Below are positions 1 through 6,401 of a stretch of 8,923 nucleotides of DNA, in pieces. Each line of letters begins with the position of its first letter. Position 1 is the stretch's first letter. Source of the stretch: an uncultured Bacilli bacterium. Its GTDB lineage: Bacteria; Bacillota_I; Bacilli_A; RF39; UBA660. Position numbers and translations under genes: made by a program. The notes under the pieces were generated by a model, which was not told where the DNA came from, did no database searches, and worked only from the letters and a program-made list of their open reading frames with translations. The stretch is from NCBI GenBank assembly GCA_934086255.1, contig CAKOIB010000052.1, forward strand, positions 1-8,923, in the 5' to 3' direction.

Positions 1-1151
1 TTTACCCTTTTAGTACAATACACCTCAATATCTTCATTATTAATAATAGGTAACATAACACAAGCATACAATCTAATTTCATTATTCTTTATTTTAATTT
101 GTACAACTTCAGCATTAACTTGACTTTTTTCACATAAAATTGCATCATCATATTTTATTAACAAAGAATTGTCTTCGACAAGCAATTCTGGTTTTCTTAG
201 AGAAAATACAAAAAAGAAAAACTTGTTATATAAATCAATATTCTTAGCACTACAAATAACATCTGGATCAATTTTTTTAATAAGTTCAATTATTCTTTGC
301 TTAGCATTCTCATATTCTTCTTTATTATAATGATATGGAAATAATTCATCACAATTAAGTCTCCAGTTAAGTGTGTGCAAAACTAAAGATTGAATATACT
401 TTGGTATTTCATTGTTTTCTTTATATCTTTCTAATAAACTCTCATTATAACTTATTATCTCTTCAAAGCAATAATAAGGATTGTTTTTTAAAGAAGAAAC
501 GCTAATTCCTATTCTTCTATAATAGTATCTTGCTTCTTTAACAAATCCGATTTTTTTCTTTTTCATTAATACTTCAGTATTAAAGTTTTGATCCTCTGAT
601 AAATGCATTTTTGTATTAAACAAAATATTATCGTTATGTAGATTTTTAAACATCACATTAATAGTATTTTGATTTAAATGAATATATTCATTTAAATCAT
701 ATATAGATGTTGCTTTATCATAAGCTTTATATCTTCGATGAATAGTAGATTTTTTATTATTATAAATATATAAAGGATATGTAACTAAATCAATTTCATC
801 ATAATGCTTTTCAAAAAAATTATATAAGTTTGAAACGGTATTACTCGAAATAAAATCATCAGAATCTAAAAGCATAATATACTTTCCACTAGATTTTTTT
901 ATTCCAACATTTCTAGTATCCGAAACACCGGTATTTTTTTTATCTATTACTTCGACATTACTATATTTTTCATATTTTTTACAAATTTCTAAACTTTTAT
1001 CTGTTGAACCATCATTAATAAGTAGAACTTGAATAGAAGAAAAATCATGACTTTGATGAATCAAAGATGAAATACATTCTTCTAGATACTTTTCTGCATT
1101 ATAAACGGGTATTACCACTGACACATCATATTTATACTTTTTTTCATCCAT
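1..1151 (-). CDS. Family 2 glycosyltransferase, teichoic-acid/capsule type (3' end cut by window)
   Basis: Residues 1-383 are visible and the frame stays open at the window edge, so the C-terminus is missing. The N-terminal 220 residues form a GT-A family 2 domain. They contain VSVVIPVYNAEKYL near residues 10-23, INDGSTD at 45-51, the metal/nucleotide-sugar DSDD motif at 96-99, the catalytic-base-type SEDQ at 185-188 and YYYRRIGISVS near 209-219. A helical stretch (about 225-315) follows, then a strand-rich part (about 322-383). The start lies 2 bp after the tarJ stop and has a GGGAG ribosome site inside the tarJ end, so it is in the tarI operon. By family and context it should transfer a sugar or take part in building a ribitol-phosphate wall polymer on the cytoplasmic face. 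The strand-rich part could be a TarS-like accessory domain or the linker to a fused CDP-polyol phosphotransferase; the window does not decide. GT2 call firm, substrate unknown. Confidence 0.88.
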   Translation of the reverse strand, partial: MDEKKYKYDVSVVIPVYNAEKYLEECISSLIHQSHDFSSIQVLLINDGSTDKSLEICKKYEKYSNVEVIDKKNTGVSDTRNVGIKKSSGKYIMLLDSDDFISSNTVSNLYNFFEKHYDEIDLVTYPLYIYNNKKSTIHRRYKAYDKATSIYDLNEYIHLNQNTINVMFKNLHNDNILFNTKMHLSEDQNFNTEVLMKKKKIGFVKEARYYYRRIGISVSSLKNNPYYCFEEIISYNESLLERYKENNEIPKYIQSLVLHTLNWRLNCDELFPYHYNKEEYENAKQRIIELIKKIDPDVICSAKNIDLYNKFFFFVFSLRKPELLVEDNSLLIKYDDAILCEKSQVNAEVVQIKIKNNEIRLYACVMLPIINNEDIEVYCTKRV

Positions 1152-1153
1152 AA

Positions 1154-2173
1154 TTATATCTCCCACTTCATAATTGTTTTATAATCATTTGTAATAGCTT
1201 CTTCAAAAGCATTAGACATATCTTTTATCTCATTAACCGTTACTTCTTCACTTATAATACGAGAAAGATGCTCTTTAGCAAATGGATATTTTTTAACAAA
1301 CTTTAATGAATTATCAAAATCTTCATAACTACTTCTACTGTTTCCTAAAAGAGTTAATCCCTTTTCTAAAACCATTCTTGTATTAATTGGAACATTATTT
1401 TCACTTACACCAAGTAAAGAAATACTTCCTTGAGGATTAATAATATCAATCATTTGATTAATTGCATACTCAGAAGCTTGTCCTCCGACACATTCAAAGG
1501 CATGATCGATTTTTATACCACTAGGCAAACTATCAACTAAATACGCTTCATCAACAAAAGGCATATAATTTAATCTATCTGAATTCGTATCAAATACTAC
1601 AATTTTTGCATCAGGATAAGTATATTTTAAAACCAAAGCCATACAGTATCCTACACTTCCACATCCCCAAATACCAAGTGTTTGTTTCCTTTTGTGACTA
1701 TATTGTTGAAAATGTTCTAAAGAATTCATTGCAACACTCATAATTTCTGATAATACTGCTATTTTATCATCAATTCCTTCGTATTGAATAATTCTATTTC
1801 TTTCAATAGAAACAACTTCTTGCATAAATCCATCGAAACCACTAGATCTAAACTTACTACTTCTTAAATAATTTTCTTTTATTACTTCATCTTCTTCAAC
1901 CGGAGTATTAGGAATCATAACTACTTTTGTTCCTTTTTTAATAACACCTTTGGGATCATATAAAACAACTCCGACTGCCTCATGAATTAAAGACATAGGT
2001 AATTTTTTCTTTAGAACTTCTAAACTTCTTTTTCCAGAATAATATCTTAAATCAGCAGCACAAATAGATAAATAAGTAGGCTTAACAATAACATCATTAG
2101 AACCAATCTTTTCATCAACTTGAACTACTCTAAATTGCTTAGGAGAATTTAATCTATATGCTTGATTAATCAT
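1154..2173 (-). CDS. tarJ: Ribulose-5-phosphate reductase (ribitol-5-phosphate dehydrogenase) TarJ
   Basis: A 339-residue zinc-dependent medium-chain dehydrogenase that makes D-ribitol-5-phosphate from ribulose-5-phosphate for CDP-ribitol synthesis. TarJ hallmarks run throughout: SICAADLRYYSGKR (37-49), KLPMSLIHE (57-65), GTKVVMIPNTP (81-91), FRSSGFDGFMQ (108-118), DHAFECVGG (223-231) and LLGVSENNVPINTRMVLEKG (253-272). Likely zinc ligands are Cys38, His64 and Glu65. The Rossmann motif GIWGCGSVG spans 167-175. Its length matches the family. The gene overlaps the tarI 3' end by 8 bp and has a good ribosome site (AAGGTGAG, about 7 nt before ATG), so translation is probably coupled. One oddity is Asp195 at the end of the second Rossmann strand, a position that usually favours NADH, whereas the studied TarJ enzymes use NADPH. 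A generic polyol dehydrogenase is unlikely given the adjacent tarI. Confidence 0.95.
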   Translation of the reverse strand: MINQAYRLNSPKQFRVVQVDEKIGSNDVIVKPTYLSICAADLRYYSGKRSLEVLKKKLPMSLIHEAVGVVLYDPKGVIKKGTKVVMIPNTPVEEDEVIKENYLRSSKFRSSGFDGFMQEVVSIERNRIIQYEGIDDKIAVLSEIMSVAMNSLEHFQQYSHKRKQTLGIWGCGSVGYCMALVLKYTYPDAKIVVFDTNSDRLNYMPFVDEAYLVDSLPSGIKIDHAFECVGGQASEYAINQMIDIINPQGSISLLGVSENNVPINTRMVLEKGLTLLGNSRSSYEDFDNSLKFVKKYPFAKEHLSRIISEEVTVNEIKDMSNAFEEAITNDYKTIMKWEI

Positions 2174-2876
2174 TATTTCTCACCTTCAAAATAGCTTCAG
2201 CCATTTCTAAATCAAATGAAGTAGTAATCTTAATATTAAATGTTTCCCCTAATACAACTTTAACATCTTTATTTTTTAAAACATAGATTTTACAAGCATC
2301 TGTTAATATAGATTTTTCTTGTTCTGTTAAAGAATCATATAAATTAATAAGTTCCTTAATATTAAAACTTTGTGGTGTTTGTCCATAATACAAGTATTTT
2401 CTCTCAGGAACTGAATTAATCAACTCATTATCCTTTAATTGTATAATAGTATCAGTAGCAGGAATAGCAGTATCAACAGCATAACCTTTCTTCACATATT
2501 TGATATTATCATTAATAATTCTTTGATTAATAAATGGTCTAACTGCATCATGAGTAATAACATAATCATCATCATTTAAACCATATACTTTTTCAATATG
2601 TTTACAACCATTCATAATACTATCATTTCTAGTCTTACCACCCGCTACTACATCAACATTAACACCTGGTAAATATTTTTTAATTAATTCGTTAGTATAA
2701 TTAATTGACTCTTTTGGAGTACAAACTATAACTTTATCAATTTTAGGATTTATTATAAATTGTTCAATTGTATGTATAATAACAGGCTTACTTCCTAACA
2801 TTAAAAATTGTTTTGGCAAATCTTTGTTGCCTAATCTTGTGCCTTTTCCTCCGGCTAAAATTTCTGCATAAATCAT
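2166..2876 (-). CDS. tarI: D-ribitol-5-phosphate cytidylyltransferase TarI
   Basis: A 236-residue IspD-family cytidylyltransferase that joins ribitol-5-phosphate and CTP to give CDP-ribitol, the activated unit for poly(ribitol-phosphate). It shows the nucleotide-binding loop LAGGKGTRLG (7-16), catalytic LPKQF (20-24), GGKTRNDSI (79-87), HDAVRPF (109-115), YGQTPQSF and the C-terminal GETFNIKITTSFDLE. The immediately following tarJ argues for TarI rather than the isoprenoid enzyme IspD, which it resembles. The open frame extends upstream to an ATG at 2894, but I chose the ATG at 2876 because an AGAGG ribosome site at 2885-2889 sits 8 nt before it, while the 2894 ATG lies upstream of that site. 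First gene of the tarI-tarJ-glycosyltransferase unit, with its own promoter at 2912-2940. Confidence 0.94.
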   Translation of the reverse strand: MIYAEILAGGKGTRLGNKDLPKQFLMLGSKPVIIHTIEQFIINPKIDKVIVCTPKESINYTNELIKKYLPGVNVDVVAGGKTRNDSIMNGCKHIEKVYGLNDDDYVITHDAVRPFINQRIINDNIKYVKKGYAVDTAIPATDTIIQLKDNELINSVPERKYLYYGQTPQSFNIKELINLYDSLTEQEKSILTDACKIYVLKNKDVKVVLGETFNIKITTSFDLEMAEAILKVRNND

Positions 2877-2884
2877 TTTCATTA

Positions 2885-2889
2885 CCTCT
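2885..2889 (-). promoter_or_regulatory. Ribosome binding site that fixes the tarI start
   Basis: AGAGG on the minus strand, 8 nt before the ATG at 2876 that opens MIYAEILAGG. Two in-frame ATGs lie upstream, at 2894 and 2882. The 2894 codon precedes this site and lies only about 11 nt from the predicted transcript start, and the 2882 codon is almost touching the site. The third ATG is therefore the likely start. Confidence 0.8.
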
Positions 2890-2911
2890 TTCATATTTTG
2901 TATTCATTTTC

Positions 2912-2940
2912 ATTATATCACATTTATATATAAAAACCAA
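2912..2940 (-). promoter_or_regulatory. Predicted sigma-A type promoter of tarI
   Basis: The -35-like TTGGTT (2935-2940) is followed by a 17-nt spacer and a perfect TATAAT (2912-2917) preceded by TGA, giving an extended -10 (TGnTATAAT). Transcription should start near 2905, leaving a leader of about 29 nt before the ATG at 2876. It lies directly after the xseB terminator, so the wall-polymer genes appear to be transcribed separately from nusB-xseAB. Motif-based prediction only. Confidence 0.7.
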
Positions 2941-2993
2941 AATAATTCATTAAATTACTAGTATTTTAAGTCAAAAATAGTAATTTTTATATC

Positions 2994-3025
2994 AAAATAA
3001 AATAGTGAATCATAATTCACTATTT
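2994..3025 (-). terminator. Rho-independent terminator of the nusB-xseA-xseB operon
   Basis: A perfect 11-bp hairpin: AAATAGTGAAT (3015-3025 on the minus strand) pairs with ATTCACTATTT (3000-3010) around a 4-nt loop, then a T-rich tract (TTATTTT on the minus strand). The xseB stop codon (3024-3026) contributes to the base of the stem. The stem is A+T-rich but long. Confidence 0.85.
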
Positions 3026-3239
3026 ACTCCTCAACTTTAAAATCTTCAATACTATCATTATTAACTACTTTATTTATTGTCTCATTAGCACTTTCTAATA
3101 TCTTATTACAATCATTAGCAAGCAACATTGCCTCATTAAACTTAGCAATAGCATCATTAAGAGGAACTCCTCCACTTTCCAATTCCTTAACAATACTTTC
3201 TAATTTCTCTAACTTCTCTTCAAAACTTAATTCTTTCAT
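3024..3239 (-). CDS. xseB: Exodeoxyribonuclease VII small subunit
   Basis: A 71-residue protein with the whole XseB family pattern: LSFEEKLEKLESIVKELESG (4-23), then VPLNDAIAKFNEAM (25-38) and a second helix ending in an acidic tail. Several copies of this helical subunit bind the C-terminal helices of XseA to form exonuclease VII, a cytoplasmic enzyme that degrades single-stranded DNA from both ends to short oligonucleotides in repair. Its ATG overlaps the xseA TGA stop by 4 bp (ATGA), and a GGAGGAG ribosome site lies at 3245-3251 within the xseA end, so the two subunits are probably translationally coupled. Length is typical of the family. It is the last gene of the operon. Confidence 0.95.
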   Translation of the reverse strand: MKELSFEEKLEKLESIVKELESGGVPLNDAIAKFNEAMLLANDCNKILESANETINKVVNNDSIEDFKVEE

Positions 3240-4438
3240 ATACTCTCCTCCACTTTCACTACTTTAGAGGTAATAACACCATCCACTAAATCAGTAGTAA
3301 TTATATCATTTTCAACCACACTATTTATACTAGTAATAACTTTATCCTTACTTTTTGTAATAGAATAACCTCTTTTAATAGTATTAATAGGATTTAAAGC
3401 ATCCAACTTATTTAATATATTTATAAACCTATTATTCTTATCATTAAGATTCCTTTTTATATAAATATTTAACTTATCTACTAAATTATCTAATTTTTGA
3501 GACTTAATCTCATACATATTCTTAGGATTCTTTAATACATAAGAATTAACAAGACTATTAAGTCTACTCTTTTTTACATCAATAATATTTTCCATAGACT
3601 TACTAGCTCTAATTTCTAATTGCTTTATATAATTAATTAAATCCATTGTATTAGGAACAGATAACTCTGCCGCAGCAGTTGGAGTTGGTGCTCTTAAATC
3701 ACTAACAAAGTCACTAATAGTAAAATCTATTTCATGACCAACTGCACTAATGATTGGAATATTACTTTTAAATATCGCATCAGCCACCACTTCTTCATTA
3801 AAAGCCCATAAGTCTTCGATTGAGCCACCACCACGACCTAAAATAATAAGATCTAAGTCATAATTATTTGCGCGCTCTAAGTTTTTCACTATATCATCTT
3901 TAGCATTTTCACCCTGTACTAATGATGGAAATATATAAAGTTCTACTAATTTATATCTACGATTAATCGTAGTAATTATATCTCTAATTGCCGCACCAGT
4001 CGGAGCAGTAATAATACCAATTCTTTTAGGAAACTTAGGTATAGGTTTTTTATACATATCATCAAAATAACCTTTATCTCCTAGTTTTTTCTTTAATTTT
4101 TCAAACTCCAAATAAAGATTACCCACTCCATCCTCAAGCATTTCCTCAACATATATTTGATAATTTCCACTAGCTTCATAACAACTAATTCTACCTACTA
4201 CTAAAACCTTTGAACCATCAACAGGTTTAAAATTAATTTTTGAGGCATTACCTCTAAACATAACAGCAAGTATTCTTGAAGACTCATCTTTAATAGTAAA
4301 ATATAAGTGTCCTGATGAATGATTCTTAAAATTAGATATTTCCCCTTTTAAATAAACAACACTTAAATTAGAATCATTATCCATCTTATATTTAATATAT
4401 TTATTAATTTGAGTAACAGTTAAATACTTATCATTCAT
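3236..4438 (-). CDS. xseA: Exodeoxyribonuclease VII large subunit
   Basis: The 400-residue catalytic subunit of exonuclease VII. An N-terminal OB-fold for single-stranded DNA spans about 5-100 (VYLKGEISNFKNHSSGHLYF at 28-47). The catalytic domain follows, with ITAPTGAAIRDI (143-154), GRGGGSIEDLWAFNEE (201-216), SAVGHEIDFTISDFVSDLRA (231-250) and PTPTAAAEL (251-259). A long helical region (about 265-345) for XseB binding comes next, then the conserved end LNPINTIKRGYSI (348-360). All blocks are intact, and the length is slightly below the roughly 450 residues common in other bacteria. The start overlaps the nusB stop by 8 bp, and a GGAG site at 4448-4451 lies within nusB. The TGA stop is informative for the genetic code. 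Confidence 0.96.
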   Translation of the reverse strand: MNDKYLTVTQINKYIKYKMDNDSNLSVVYLKGEISNFKNHSSGHLYFTIKDESSRILAVMFRGNASKINFKPVDGSKVLVVGRISCYEASGNYQIYVEEMLEDGVGNLYLEFEKLKKKLGDKGYFDDMYKKPIPKFPKRIGIITAPTGAAIRDIITTINRRYKLVELYIFPSLVQGENAKDDIVKNLERANNYDLDLIILGRGGGSIEDLWAFNEEVVADAIFKSNIPIISAVGHEIDFTISDFVSDLRAPTPTAAAELSVPNTMDLINYIKQLEIRASKSMENIIDVKKSRLNSLVNSYVLKNPKNMYEIKSQKLDNLVDKLNIYIKRNLNDKNNRFINILNKLDALNPINTIKRGYSITKSKDKVITSINSVVENDIITTDLVDGVITSKVVKVEESI

Positions 4439-4838
4439 TTTCTATTTCTCCATGAAGAACACTATCTAAAACACCATTAATCATCTTTATAACTTTATCA
4501 TCAGAATACCTCTTAGCAAGCTCTACTGCTTCATTAATACAAACAATATTTGGAGTATCCGTATACATAAGCTCATATATACCAAGACATATAATAGCTT
4601 TATCCACCTTACCTAATCTATCAATAGTCCAATCTTTTAAATACTTATTAGCAAGACTTACTAATTCATCATTTTTAGATATTATTCCTTTTACGGTATC
4701 ATTTACAAAATCATTTGATTCTTCAAGTTGTTCTTTAATTAAACTATCTATATCATATGAAATATTACCATTTTCATAAATATAGATTTGATATAAAACT
4801 TTAATAATAATTTCCCTTAATTCACTACGATTTTTCAT
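4431..4838 (-). CDS. nusB: Transcription antitermination factor NusB
   Basis: A 135-residue all-helical NusB protein. With NusE (S10) it binds boxA RNA and helps RNA polymerase read through rRNA operons. Family positions include RSELREIIIKVLYQIYIYE near the N-terminus, the W of DWTIDRLGKVDKAIICLGIYE (about 69-89) and INEAVELAKRYSDDKVIKMINGVLD (about 99-123). The open frame extends 17 codons further upstream, but that extension is hydrophobic, unlike NusB, and crosses the predicted promoter. The ATG at 4838 has a strong GGAGGAAG ribosome site and matches the family start. It is first in an overlapping nusB-xseA-xseB operon, a common Gram-positive order. Confidence 0.95.
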   Translation of the reverse strand: MKNRSELREIIIKVLYQIYIYENGNISYDIDSLIKEQLEESNDFVNDTVKGIISKNDELVSLANKYLKDWTIDRLGKVDKAIICLGIYELMYTDTPNIVCINEAVELAKRYSDDKVIKMINGVLDSVLHGEIENE

Positions 4839-4842
4839 AAAA

Positions 4843-4850
4843 CTTCCTCC
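4843..4850 (-). promoter_or_regulatory. Ribosome binding site that fixes the nusB start
   Basis: GGAGGAAG on the minus strand, 4 nt (from its last base) before the ATG at 4838. It lies inside the 17-codon upstream extension of the same frame, so it supports the shorter 135-residue NusB. Confidence 0.85.
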
Positions 4851-4857
4851 ACGTATA

Positions 4858-4886
4858 ATTATATATAAAAAAACAAATAAAGTAAA
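4858..4886 (-). promoter_or_regulatory. Predicted promoter of nusB-xseA-xseB
   Basis: The -35-like TTTACT (4881-4886) is followed by a 17-nt spacer and TATAAT (4858-4863). The predicted start near 4851 gives a leader of only about 13 nt, which begins almost at the ribosome site. It lies immediately after the metallophosphoesterase terminator. Motif-based prediction. Confidence 0.65.
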
Positions 4887-4890
4887 CAAA

Positions 4891-4921
4891 AAACAAAAAG
4901 AAAGTCATTAACATGACTCTC
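4891..4921 (-). terminator. Rho-independent terminator of the metallophosphoesterase gene
   Basis: On the minus strand GAGAGTCAT (4913-4921) pairs with ATGACTTTC (4900-4908; 9 bp with one G-U) around a 4-nt loop. A long T-rich tract follows (complement of the A-run at 4891-4899). It starts 13 bp after the stop codon at 4935. Confidence 0.85.
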
Positions 4922-4934
4922 ATCAATTTAAAAC

Positions 4935-6095
4935 CTATTTAGACAATCTACCTTTCATAGTTTCACCTTGTACAGTAGAGTTTTTCTTAGCTTCAGATAT
5001 ATAGTATAAAATATTATTTAAAGCTTGCTCAAATATTTCATCAGTTACTTTTACACCACTTGCATCAACGTTTTTAGATTCATCTAAATTAAATTCTACA
5101 TCATTAGCTTCTAGACTATCACATTCATTAGAATAGAACACTTTTTCCTTAAGAGCTTCACCACTTGGACCAATATCAGCATATCTACCCATTGTATTTA
5201 TAGTAACACTATCATTTGGATCAAGTACTATTTTATTAGTACCTTTGGCTATTTCTTGAACTATTCTATTTTTTTCAAACATATACATTGCAGGAACATT
5301 TAATCCAGAATCAACTGCTGCATTTAACGTAGTTCCCCAGTTTTTACATTTTTCAAACAATAAAGGATTAGCATTAACTTTATCTTTAATTTCATCATAA
5401 TTATAATCAATATGATCAATAGTAAAGTTCCAATGTCCATTTTTAAAGAACAATTCACCATAACTAGCACCAGGAACACCATCTCCAGTAAGCCCGATAG
5501 AACCAGGATTAAATACATCATATTCATCATATTTTCCATTATTGACAATATGAGTATGTGCAGTCAATATAGTTGTACAATTTTCCTTTTTTAATAATTC
5601 TTTTTCTTCATCTGTAAGTGGCATTTTATGTTTTAAATAAATTGGTGTAGGAAGTGGTTCTGAATCAGTTTCAATATAAGAAACATTTTTAGTATCTTCA
5701 TAATTTGTACCTGGCTTTACAAACTTAATTAAAAGAGTTTCAGGCAAATTAGTAATAAACTCGAATGTTTCATCACTCATTCTATCACAAGAAAGAAGTG
5801 GTGCACCCATACTACTATTAATATCCCAATTAATAGTTTTACCAGCTTTTTTCTCATTGTAGTAAGGAAAAACCATACCAGTTTCTCTATTACCAGTTAT
5901 TCCTAAAAACTTATTTTCTTTCTTCAGTTCAATCATCTTTTTAGCAATTTCTTCTCCCCATAAAAAATCACATGTAAAATCTCCAAGATCAATAAACTTG
6001 TCAATAGTATTTCCATACTTATCAATAGCATTTTTAATTACTTCATTATATGCAACATCATTTCCATGTGCATCTCCAGTTATAATTAAACGCAT
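4935..6095 (-). CDS. Calcineurin-like metallophosphoesterase with uncharacterised C-terminal extension
   Basis: 386 residues. The N-terminal 210 or so form a metallophosphoesterase domain with a two-metal site: GDAHGN (7-12; Asp8, His10), LGDFTCD (37-43; Asp39), GITGNRE (65-71; Asn69), His156 in LKHKMP, AHTH (179-182) and NPGSIG (196-201). The domain resembles YfcE/diadenosine-tetraphosphatase-type phosphatases, but the usual GNH(D/E) reads GNRE and GHTH reads AHTH. Substrate cannot be told. Residues from about 215 to 386 match nothing I recognise and carry a charged, Asn/Asp-rich stretch. No signal peptide or membrane segment is visible, so it is probably cytoplasmic. The start is supported by AGAGGTGA 5 nt before ATG. 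It is a single-gene unit with its own promoter and terminator. Confidence 0.85.
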   Translation of the reverse strand: MRLIITGDAHGNDVAYNEVIKNAIDKYGNTIDKFIDLGDFTCDFLWGEEIAKKMIELKKENKFLGITGNRETGMVFPYYNEKKAGKTINWDINSSMGAPLLSCDRMSDETFEFITNLPETLLIKFVKPGTNYEDTKNVSYIETDSEPLPTPIYLKHKMPLTDEEKELLKKENCTTILTAHTHIVNNGKYDEYDVFNPGSIGLTGDGVPGASYGELFFKNGHWNFTIDHIDYNYDEIKDKVNANPLLFEKCKNWGTTLNAAVDSGLNVPAMYMFEKNRIVQEIAKGTNKIVLDPNDSVTINTMGRYADIGPSGEALKEKVFYSNECDSLEANDVEFNLDESKNVDASGVKVTDEIFEQALNNILYYISEAKKNSTVQGETMKGRLSK

Positions 6096-6113
6096 TATAT
6101 CACCTCTATTACT

Positions 6114-6142
6114 AAAATATCATTATTACCATTCAAAGTCAA
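6114..6142 (-). promoter_or_regulatory. Predicted promoter of the metallophosphoesterase gene
   Basis: The -35-like TTGACT (6137-6142) is followed by a 17-nt spacer and TATTTT (6114-6119) preceded by TGA, an extended -10. The predicted start near 6107 leaves a leader of about 12 nt carrying the AGAGGTGA ribosome site. Its presence argues that the upstream structured RNA is not a riboswitch for this gene. Confidence 0.7.
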
Positions 6143-6181
6143 TATACTTAACACATAATTGACACAACAAGTAAAGTGATT

Positions 6182-6207
6182 AAAAAGAAGATCTTCCAAA
6201 TCTTCTC
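6182..6207 (-). terminator. Terminator hairpin downstream of the small RNA
   Basis: On the minus strand GAGAAGAT (6200-6207) pairs with ATCTTCTT (6185-6192; 8 bp with one G-U) around a 7-nt loop and runs into five Ts (6182-6186). It lies about 30 nt beyond the proposed small-RNA 3' end, so it could be the real terminator of a longer precursor that is then trimmed, or a backup. Confidence 0.65.
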
Positions 6208-6235
6208 AATGCTACTTATAATAATTTTTCAAAAT

Positions 6236-6395
6236 AAAAACCAGGGCTACACTAGACGAAAAACCTGTTTAATTACAGGTGGGTATCATAGATTATTCTT
6301 TAGGATCTTTATCAATGATAAATATTCAACACCGAATAATATTTTGACTCCCTTATCGTTACTTGTACGGTTTTTACAATTCTGTATCCTCTGGT
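6236..6395 (-). ncRNA. ssrS: Rod-shaped small RNA, candidate 6S RNA
   Basis: About 160 nt. RNA positions count from 6395 = +1. Closing stem: ACCAG (1-5) with CTGGT (152-156), GG (7-8) with CC (150-151), and TACA (10-13) with TGTA (145-148). Distal rod: GGG (44-46) with CCC (113-115), GTCA (48-51) with TGAT (108-111), ATTATTC (56-62) with GAATAAT (98-104), and an apical hairpin TTTATC/GATAAA (74-88). The open middle carries a small hairpin on each side: TTGTA/TACAA (17-33) and ACCTGT/ACAGGT (116-133). Stem, open centre and distal rod are the 6S RNA design; 6S RNA binds sigma-A RNA polymerase by mimicking an open promoter. The promoter places +1 exactly at the closing stem, and a T-tract follows. 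B. subtilis 6S-1 (bsrA) also lies near hisS-aspS. The RNA gene is well supported; the 6S identity is inference from fold and position. The symbol applies only if that holds. Confidence 0.6.
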
Positions 6396-6401
6396 AATAC
6401 T

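Noticed and set aside
2166..2876. IspD (isoprenoid 2-C-methyl-erythritol 4-phosphate cytidylyltransferase)
   Set aside because: Same fold and motifs, but TarI-type blocks and the overlapping tarJ make the ribitol enzyme far more likely.
3957..3972. 16-bp perfect palindrome in xseA (CTACGATTAATCGTAG)
   Set aside because: Palindromes of this length are expected by chance a few times in an A+T-rich window of this size.
4839..4889. Longer NusB start at 4889 adding 17 residues
   Set aside because: The extension is hydrophobic, crosses the predicted promoter and ribosome site, and is absent from NusB proteins.
5324..5548. Minus-strand open frame of 74 codons, Met/Leu/Ile-rich
   Set aside because: It lies wholly inside the metallophosphoesterase gene in another frame, and its composition is what an out-of-frame A+T-rich gene gives.
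5412..5594. Plus-strand open frame of 60 codons
   Set aside because: Antisense to the metallophosphoesterase core motifs, with no ribosome site; a shadow frame.
6275..6295. Plus-strand ACAGGTGGGTATC, reminiscent of the T-box GGTGG-ACC element
   Set aside because: The match is poor, and on the plus strand no synthetase or amino-acid gene follows; the bases are accounted for by pairing in the minus-strand RNA.
6107..6395. Riboswitch controlling the metallophosphoesterase gene
   Set aside because: A structured RNA plus terminator upstream of a gene fits the pattern, but a separate good promoter lies between the terminator and the gene, and I see no known aptamer core.
6176..6397. Plus-strand open frame of 73 codons with a hydrophobic start (possible small membrane protein)
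   Set aside because: It is the reverse complement of the rod-folding RNA and two hairpins, has no Shine-Dalgarno site (GTAAAGTG upstream is poor), and the minus strand has promoter, fold and terminators.
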